DNA from: Methanocella conradii HZ254
GTDB taxonomy: Archaea; Halobacteriota; Methanocellia; Methanocellales; Methanocellaceae
Assembly: GCF_000251105.1 (NCBI RefSeq)
Contig: NC_017034.1
Span: forward strand, 1,364,001-1,428,000
DNA: 64,000 bases
Direction of reading: 5' to 3'
A model generated the notes under the pieces. It saw nothing but the letters and a program-made list of their open reading frames with translations, was not told where the DNA came from and made no database searches. Both the position numbers and the translations under genes were made by a program. This document shows positions 58,516 through 64,000 of this stretch, piece by piece; position 1 is the first letter of the stretch; the number at the start of each line of letters is the position of its first letter.

Positions 58516-58907
58516 TAATTAGGCACATAATATTTTTATATAAAAAGGGTTCTTCTCCAAAGGTTGGATGAGCATCTATATGCCGATTATGTTATTTCCA
58601 TAGTGGAATAAGCATACATCTCATTGATGAATTGATTCCGATTTTTATTCTGTCACGATTATACCTCGTCTCATAGCCGTGCCGATTTCGCCAGATATCA
58701 ATCCCTATATATTGGCTTTAAAAATCATAATTTATCATCCAACTCTGGGAGATGAGCCATAAAAAGAAGAATTCAGCGTATGAGGGACATAATATCAATC
58801 TATATGTGCCTAAACCCGAGAACTCAGGATACAATTATTTGGTATAATAAATGGAAGACCCATAATAAAAAAGAATCTAATTTATAATAGGTAGAAGGGG
58901 GCCTTTA
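58516..58907. other. AT-rich spacer of the repeat nest
   Basis: No gene. The word TTAGGCACATAA occurs here (about 58522) and at about 57329, and its reverse complement (ATATGTGCCTAAA) near 58803. The outer pair, with TCTGGGATTTTAGGCACATA on the left, forms an imperfect inverted repeat inside the 39-bp pair, so the nest has at least three layers. Confidence 0.55.
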
Positions 58908-58946
58908 AGGGGGCGAAGCCCCCTTGAGTATATAAAAGCCTCTGTG
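58908..58946. repeat. 39-bp inverted repeat, right copy
   Basis: Exact reverse complement of 57228-57266; it continues into CCTCTGTGG words (58939-59010), which mirror the array on the left side. The arrangement (repeat words, hairpin, AT-rich core, hairpin, repeat words) is symmetric. Confidence 0.9.
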
Positions 58947-59036
58947 GCCTCTGTGGACCTCTGTGGTGAATATCTTCTTCGTGTCCTCTGTGGTTAATAA
59001 TCTGCTCAATGGCCTCTATGGCGTTTAAGGGAGTTG

Positions 59037-59045
59037 TTATATATA
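59037..59045 (+). promoter_or_regulatory. Putative TATA box of tgtA
   Basis: TTATATATA lies 38 bp before the ATG at 59083, which fits transcription start near 59066 and a short leader. Confidence 0.5.
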
Positions 59046-59082
59046 TGTTGATTCTACTAGATGATTAAACCGTGGTTAGGAC

Positions 59083-60543
59083 ATGGCCAATATTTTTGAG
59101 ATAACCGACAAGGACCTGCTGGGCAGGATAGGCAAGCTATATACGCCCCATGGTGTCGTGGAGACGCCCACAGTCATGCCTGTAATCAACCCCAATTTAA
59201 TGTTAATAGAGCCGGGCGAGATGGGCAGGTATGGGGCACAAATGCTCATAACGAACTCTTACATAATCTATAAGAGCGAGCGGTGGCACGACGCAGCAGT
59301 TAAGCAGGGGCTTCACTCGATGCTGGGCTTCAACGGGCCAATAATGACCGACTCAGGGGCCTTCCAGCTCTCCATATACGGGTCGGTAGAGGTGACCAAC
59401 GAGGAAATAGTATCGTTCCAGAGGGACATAGGATCGGACATTGGCGTGCCACTGGACATCCCTACTCCGCCCGATGTTTCCCTTGAGAGGGCTAAGGAAG
59501 AGCTTGAGGTGACTTTCAGCAGGCTGAGCGCTGCCAGGAAACATGCTGGAGACATGCTGCTGGCCGGGCCGGTCCAGGGTTCTACTTATCCGGAATTGAG
59601 AGAGGAGGCGGCCCGCAAGGTCTATGAGATTGGATTTGACGTATACCCGCTCGGCGCGGTCGTACCACTCATGGAGGCGTACAGGTACAGAGAGCTTGTG
59701 GACGTCATCGCGCGCTCAAAGATGGGCCTTGGGCCGGACGCTCCCGTGCATTTATTCGGCGCCGGCCATCCCATGATGCTGGCCCTCGCGGTGGCGCTCG
59801 GCTGCGACCTCTTCGACTCGGCGGCATACGCCTTATACGCGAAGGACGGCCGTTACTTAACGGTGGATGGCACTTATCACCTCGGCAGCCTACAGCACTT
59901 GCCATGCGATTGCCCGGTCTGCGCATCGCACACAGCAAAGGAGCTAATTGAGATGGACGAAAACGCGAGGGCAAGGCTGCTTGCCGAGCATAACCTGTAC
60001 GTCACGTTCGCCGAATTGCGCCTCATAAAGCAGAGCATCATAGATGGCGATTTAATGGAGCTGGTCGAGCGACGGTGCAGGAGCCATCCAAGGCTGCTCT
60101 CAGGCCTCAAGCGCATGATGGACTACTCCGCCCATATAGAAAAGTTCGACCCTGCCACAAAATCAGCATTCTTCTACCTGGGGCCGGAGTCGTGCAGGAG
60201 GCCAGAGGTCATAAGGCATAACAGCCTTTTAGATAACCTTGAAGTGAAAGGCAGCGTCCTCATCACGACCGATAGGCATGCGGATAGCACCGGCTTCGAT
60301 GAGGTTTTTTACGTTAAGGCCCCGTTTGGAGTGTATCCAGAAGCGCTAAGCGAGACCTACCCTATAGGCCAATCCGAGACCGTAGACACGCTTGAGGCGG
60401 AAGCCAGGGACGCAACGCTCCAGAATATAGCCCATTTCATCGAAAGCCATAAAGATGCGGCGTTCACCTTCGCATATACCCAGGAATGGGAGTGCCCGCT
60501 CATAAGCGATATTTCAAAGCACGCTAAAACTATCAAGCTATAG
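59083..60543 (+). CDS. tgtA: Archaeosine tRNA-guanine(15) transglycosylase (no PUA domain)
   Basis: 486 aa. MTDSGAFQLSIYG carries the catalytic Asp (about residue 88), GVPLDIPTPPD the second Asp, PVQGSTYPELREEAA and PLGAVVPLMEAYRY the base pocket, and CDCPVC with a downstream His the zinc site (about 275-285). It exchanges guanine-15 of tRNA for preQ0, the first step to archaeosine. The protein ends after the C1-type domain without the usual C-terminal PUA domain, so that part must be encoded elsewhere, as in species with split genes. Confidence 0.92.
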   Translation: MANIFEITDKDLLGRIGKLYTPHGVVETPTVMPVINPNLMLIEPGEMGRYGAQMLITNSYIIYKSERWHDAAVKQGLHSMLGFNGPIMTDSGAFQLSIYGSVEVTNEEIVSFQRDIGSDIGVPLDIPTPPDVSLERAKEELEVTFSRLSAARKHAGDMLLAGPVQGSTYPELREEAARKVYEIGFDVYPLGAVVPLMEAYRYRELVDVIARSKMGLGPDAPVHLFGAGHPMMLALAVALGCDLFDSAAYALYAKDGRYLTVDGTYHLGSLQHLPCDCPVCASHTAKELIEMDENARARLLAEHNLYVTFAELRLIKQSIIDGDLMELVERRCRSHPRLLSGLKRMMDYSAHIEKFDPATKSAFFYLGPESCRRPEVIRHNSLLDNLEVKGSVLITTDRHADSTGFDEVFYVKAPFGVYPEALSETYPIGQSETVDTLEAEARDATLQNIAHFIESHKDAAFTFAYTQEWECPLISDISKHAKTIKL

Positions 60544-60610
60544 CTACTTAACCAATCGTGAGATAATTATATTCATGTAATTGATATTTTTCTCATAGAT
60601 GGGGGTATTT

Positions 60611-61342
60611 ATGGCTGATATGAAGCTGAGCGATAAAGGCGAAGAAGCGAAAAATAGGGCAGATTTTTATATCGACCTGCTCTGCCATGACATCAATAAC
60701 ATGAACCAGGCTGCTCTGGGCTACCTCGAGCTTGCCAGCGACATGTTGAGTCAGGGGAAATACGACCCCGCCTTACTGGCAAAACCCATCGAAATCCTGA
60801 AGAATGGCTCACAATTGGTTGAGAGCGTGAGGAAGATTCAAAAGGCTAATTTCGGAGGGCAACAGCTCGAAAAGCTGGACCTGGGCGCTCTGCTGAAGGG
60901 GGTCATATCGCAGTATTCCTCGGTGCCGGGCAGGGACGTCTCCATTATTTATGAGCCTGCCGAGGGAGGCATGGTCATGGCCAGCGAGCTGCTTAAAGAC
61001 GTTTTTTCAAACCTGATAGGCAACTCTATCAAGCATTCCTCAGGCCCCCTTAACATAAATATCAGCCTGTCCGAAGTCGTAGAGGCCAATAGGGCCTATT
61101 ACCGGGTGGACATCAGCGATGACGGCCCGGGCATACCTGACGAGTTAAAGAAGACCATTTTCGACCATTTTTCAGGCGGCGCCTGGAAGCCCGAGTACAA
61201 AGGCCTCGGCCTTTATATCGTAAAAGCGCTGGTAAACAGTTTTAATGGATCCGTATGGGTGGAAGACCGGGTGCCGGGAGACCATACCAGGGGCGCCAGG
61301 TTCGTGGTCTTGCTACCGGCGGCTAAAAAGGGCTCGGCTTGA
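60611..61342 (+). CDS. Soluble histidine kinase without sensor domain
   Basis: About 243 aa. The phospho-acceptor His is in FYIDLLCHDINNMNQAALGYLEL (about residue 25), and the HATPase domain shows FSNLIGNSIKHSS (N box), DISDDGPGIPDE (G1), and GLGLYIVKALVNSFNGSVWVED (G2). No transmembrane helix, PAS or GAF domain is present, and no response regulator is next to it. ATG 60611 is preferred because GGGGGT lies four bases upstream; ATG 60599 is in frame. It may receive signal through partners. Confidence 0.87.
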   Translation: MADMKLSDKGEEAKNRADFYIDLLCHDINNMNQAALGYLELASDMLSQGKYDPALLAKPIEILKNGSQLVESVRKIQKANFGGQQLEKLDLGALLKGVISQYSSVPGRDVSIIYEPAEGGMVMASELLKDVFSNLIGNSIKHSSGPLNINISLSEVVEANRAYYRVDISDDGPGIPDELKKTIFDHFSGGAWKPEYKGLGLYIVKALVNSFNGSVWVEDRVPGDHTRGARFVVLLPAAKKGSA

Positions 61343-61401
61343 CGACCAAAAAGTACATTTTTTTACATTACGCATTAATCTAGAAATGGCATGGTGTTGC
61401 A

Positions 61402-62532
61402 ATGTCCGACCTTTTTGACCTGAAAGCTGGGTACGTCACGTTCAAAAACCCGGTCGCCGTCGCCTCTATGGCAGGCATTACCGATAGCGGGGTTTTCGAT
61501 AAGTTCCATGACGCGGGGCTTTACATCCTTGGTGGCTATAGCATCGACGAGGCCGCAATGGGCGCGTCGAAGGAGATGGTAAAGAGAGGGAGAAAGGAGT
61601 TCATCTCTGATGATGTCTTTAATCTTATCGAGTCTGAGCTAAAAAAGGTCTCGGGTAAAGGGGTGGCAATCGGCATCAACGTGCGGGCCACGTCTACCGA
61701 GCCTTTCCTGAGGGCTGCCGAGCTGGCGAAGAAATATGGGGCCATAATAGAGATAAACGCCCATTGTAGGCAGGAGGAAATGGTAGCGCTGGGCATAGGG
61801 GAAGCCATGCTAAAGGACCGCATATCACTGGCACGGCTCGTCTCCGAGGCCAAAAAGACGGGGGCGGTCATCTCTTTAAAGATGCGCTCCGGAGTTGTGG
61901 ACGACGTTAAGCTATGCCGCACGCTTGAAAAGGCCGGGCTTGACATAATACACGTGGACGCAGTGGGCATGAGAGGCGCAAACCTGAATGCAATCAAAAA
62001 GATCCGTGACTCAACCAGCCTTTTCATCATCGGCAATAACTCTATCGTTAATTATGAGTCGGCGCAGGCCATGCTCTCCGCAGGGTCCGACATGATATCC
62101 GTCGCGCGTGCGGCCATGAGCAACCCGAAGTTCATCAGCGGGCTTGTCTCATATGTCGAGGAGCAGCAAAGGCAGACCGGCTGGTATAATGCGCCCTCGC
62201 ACATATGCAGAGGTGGAGATTTAAGGGGCTTGACGTGGTGTTGCCCCCCCATCAAGGATTGCCCTGTACACGGAGCACTTGCGAGGGCTAACCTGAGCCC
62301 GGAAAAGTTCGCCAGGATAAAGCTTAACTTCGGCAAGGGCACGAAGCTCGAACGGGGGAGTACGACGTGCTTTGGCAGCATGGTCTGGTGCTGCAAGTTT
62401 AACAAGCCTTGCTACCTCCGTGAGGAGTCGATGGCCGAGAATAATCTGGACTATAAAGAATATACGCTGTTGAAGAAGAAGCTCTCGGAAGAGATAATAA
62501 GGAATATCGATAAGGATAAGGTTGTTACCTGA
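61402..62532 (+). CDS. Methanogenesis marker protein 9 (Dus-like barrel plus Cys-rich domain)
   Basis: 376 aa. The N-terminal 260 residues are a dihydrouridine-synthase/dihydroorotate-dehydrogenase-like FMN barrel (PVAVASMAGITDSGVFDKF, IEINAHCRQEEM, SLKMRSGVVDDVKLCRTLEKAGLDIIHVDAVG, FIIGNNSI). The C-terminal part is unusually Cys-rich (ICRGG, TWCCPPIKDCPVHGAL, TCFGSMVWCCKFNKPCYLRE), the mark of methanogenesis marker 9. It is found in methanogens; a reductive step in cofactor or tRNA chemistry is possible but not known. The next gene begins 3 bp later. Confidence 0.88.
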   Translation: MSDLFDLKAGYVTFKNPVAVASMAGITDSGVFDKFHDAGLYILGGYSIDEAAMGASKEMVKRGRKEFISDDVFNLIESELKKVSGKGVAIGINVRATSTEPFLRAAELAKKYGAIIEINAHCRQEEMVALGIGEAMLKDRISLARLVSEAKKTGAVISLKMRSGVVDDVKLCRTLEKAGLDIIHVDAVGMRGANLNAIKKIRDSTSLFIIGNNSIVNYESAQAMLSAGSDMISVARAAMSNPKFISGLVSYVEEQQRQTGWYNAPSHICRGGDLRGLTWCCPPIKDCPVHGALARANLSPEKFARIKLNFGKGTKLERGSTTCFGSMVWCCKFNKPCYLREESMAENNLDYKEYTLLKKKLSEEIIRNIDKDKVVT

Positions 62533-62534
62533 TT

Positions 62535-63407
62535 ATGGATGGATATTTTACCCCCTCCTTTTTAGCGCGCTGTGCAGCGCTCGCGATGATACTCGAGGTT
62601 TCCGGCACCCCTAAGCCTGGTAACGTGGACCGTGACCACGATTATGCGGGCACAAGGTACGAGGATTTTTTGGCGTCCGCCGTGGGGGTTTATCCCGTCC
62701 TCGAAAAGGCCTGCAGGGAGGGTGGTATAGGGTCACTAATCCTGGAAGCGTCGGGGGAAAGCGTGCGCTGGCAGGGCGGCGGCAACACACATTTTGGCGC
62801 CTATATCCTTCTTTTCCCGCTGCTCAAGGCCGCCATGCTCGGGCCTCCGGACCGGCTGCGGGAGAATGCCATCGACATCGTCAAGGAGACGACCGTTGAG
62901 GATGCCGTGGACTTTTACCGGGCCTTCTCCGTGGTCGACGTGAGGATGAAAAGGCCTCAAGACCTTGGCGAGGCCGAGAGGGCGCTCGACGTAAGCAGCG
63001 AGAGCGCTATAGATGAATTGAGAAAGAGGGGCATCACGCTGTATGGCGTCATGCAGGCATCTTCAAAAAACGATATGATAGCCAGAGAATGGGTGGACGG
63101 GTTCAGGCGCTCCTTCAAGGCCGCTGATAAGATATTTACTAAGCGTAGGGCTGGCACGATGAACGACGCCATAGTCCTATCCTACCTGGAGCTTCTGGCC
63201 GAGGAGCCGGACACCTTCATAGTAAAGAAATACGACATGGATAAGGCCCTGTATGTGCAGGGCCTGGCCATAGACGTGCTGGAGAGGCGGATGACGCTCA
63301 GGGAGCTATCGCACCGGCTATATATCGAGAAGATTAACCCGGGGTCTACGGCAGACCTCATCATTGCAGGCCTGTTCATCGCCCTTTTAAACGGGATGAA
63401 GGTGTGA
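62535..63407 (+). CDS. CitG/MdcB-like (triphosphoribosyl-dephospho-CoA synthase family) protein
   Basis: 290 aa, helical. ALAMILEVSGTPKPGNVDRDHDY (the conserved PKPGNVDR motif, about residues 23-33), GGGNTHFGAYILLFPLLKAA (nucleotide-binding helix) and a C-terminal NPGSTADLIIAGLFIALL identify the family. In citrate lyase organisms it makes the prosthetic group; methanogens lack citrate lyase, so it must attach phosphoribosyl groups in another pathway. With marker 9 and DUF447 it forms a tight three-gene set, perhaps for a C1 cofactor; this is inference. Confidence 0.85.
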   Translation: MDGYFTPSFLARCAALAMILEVSGTPKPGNVDRDHDYAGTRYEDFLASAVGVYPVLEKACREGGIGSLILEASGESVRWQGGGNTHFGAYILLFPLLKAAMLGPPDRLRENAIDIVKETTVEDAVDFYRAFSVVDVRMKRPQDLGEAERALDVSSESAIDELRKRGITLYGVMQASSKNDMIAREWVDGFRRSFKAADKIFTKRRAGTMNDAIVLSYLELLAEEPDTFIVKKYDMDKALYVQGLAIDVLERRMTLRELSHRLYIEKINPGSTADLIIAGLFIALLNGMKV

Positions 63408-63410
63408 CCC

Positions 63411-63974
63411 ATGGTTTCCGTCGATGACATCATTAAAGAGGGCATTACCGAGGCAATTGTCACGACCGTCTCTAAGGACGGGGTGCCAAACGCGGCTCCC
63501 ATGGGCATCATAAGGCAGGGCAAAAAATATTTTATCCGCATGTATGCTGACACTAAGACTTTTAAGAATGTTTCTGATACTGGCTATCTCGTCGCGAACT
63601 TCACCGACGATTCCAGGGTTTACGCCAAATCCGCGTTTAGGGACCTTGAGCCGGCGTATTTCCAGTTTGATGATGGCATGGTTCCCCCCAGGCTAAAGGA
63701 TGCTGCTGGTTGGGCTTATTTTAGGTGCCGGGTTGAGGATGCTGTGATCCTGGAGGCGGTTTCGGCGAAAATTGCGAGGTGCTGCGTCCCCACATATAGC
63801 CGCGGCTTCGGGGCGGTCATCGAGGCGGCCATCGTGGGCACGCGGCTGCGTTTCTACAGGGGGGATGAGGGCATTAAAAAAATAAGGGAATACGAGGCCG
63901 TCGTGAAGAAATGCGGGAGCCCTGCTGACATCGAGGCCATGAGAATGCTTAAGGAAATATTGGGCCTCATTTGA
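63411..63974 (+). CDS. DUF447 family protein (flavin-reductase-like split barrel)
   Basis: 187 aa. EGITEAIVTTVSKDGVPNAAPMGIIRQGKKYFIRMYADTKTFKNV is a FMN-binding split-barrel opening, then YLVANFTDDSRVYAKSAF and a helical tail. DUF447 proteins occur in methanogens and in methylotrophs with methanopterin-type cofactors, often near CitG-like genes, so a role in cofactor synthesis is plausible. It starts 4 bp after the preceding stop and closes the operon. Only 26 bp of the window follow. Confidence 0.83.
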   Translation: MVSVDDIIKEGITEAIVTTVSKDGVPNAAPMGIIRQGKKYFIRMYADTKTFKNVSDTGYLVANFTDDSRVYAKSAFRDLEPAYFQFDDGMVPPRLKDAAGWAYFRCRVEDAVILEAVSAKIARCCVPTYSRGFGAVIEAAIVGTRLRFYRGDEGIKKIREYEAVVKKCGSPADIEAMRMLKEILGLI

Positions 63975-64000
63975 AACCAGGATAATTGTTTTATGCTCTT

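Overview
The window is chromosome of a methanogenic archaeon, most like Methanocella (Methanocellales). Gene families point there: cysteate synthase plus fused sulfopyruvate decarboxylase (coenzyme M), a heterodisulfide-reductase-like HdrCBA set, methanogenesis marker 9, archaeosine tRNA-guanine transglycosylase, three-gene archaeal glutamate synthase, a UbiD-type decarboxylase probably of the archaeal mevalonate route, archaeal TruD and an intron-containing tRNA-Tyr. The genus is inferred from gene content only.

Layout. 1-9.4 kb: an AT-rich modification/defence island. A segment of about 3.04 kb (two DNA methyltransferases, an unknown reverse-strand gene, a 107-aa protein and the start of a macro-domain gene) occurs twice as direct repeats 5.74 kb apart, differing by one base. 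Between the copies lie a GxxExxY-family remnant, an HD (alarmone-hydrolase-like) gene and a membrane-anchored protein. 9.4-10.6 kb: a broken AAA/DUF4143 ATPase. 10.8-26.1 kb: a surface-polysaccharide locus with flippase, UDP-sugar epimerase and dehydrogenase, methyltransferase and glycosyltransferases. Its reverse-strand operon of nine genes carries a thiolase, a DUF35::3-hydroxyacyl-CoA dehydrogenase fusion, a hexapeptide acyltransferase and a polysaccharide deacetylase. I read these four together as a probable system that makes 3-hydroxybutyryl-CoA and puts the acyl group on an amino sugar; this is the most novel-looking system here.

26-30.8 kb: thioesterase, small stress-type proteins (DUF2795, KGG repeats), tRNA-Asp, tRNA-Tyr and coenzyme M synthesis. 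31-34.9 kb: hdrC-hdrB-hdrA with lost cysteines in HdrB and in the MvhD-like tail of HdrA. 34.8-45 kb: glycerate kinase, extracytoplasmic AlkP-family enzyme, DhnA/ADH-synthase-type aldolase, a membrane-bound winged-helix regulator with a secreted neighbour, hisE with a CBS-ParB/Srx protein, and gltB1-B2-B3. 45-51 kb: UspA, ArgB, thioredoxin reductase, a sodium:solute symporter with a 37-aa accessory peptide, UbiD decarboxylase and tRNA-Cys. 51-57 kb: ThiF/MoeB-type E1, TruD, small proteins, an AAA_26/DRTGG protein, a winged-helix protein with a long noncoding leader, an endonuclease III homologue and a pyruvate-kinase-C-like protein. 57-59 kb: a repeat nest in which a decayed IS lies between 39-bp inverted repeats. 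59-64 kb: TgtA, a soluble histidine kinase, marker 9, a CitG-like protein and a DUF447 protein.

No rRNA gene and no true CRISPR array were seen. All calls come from reading the sequence and remembered family features; no database search was run.
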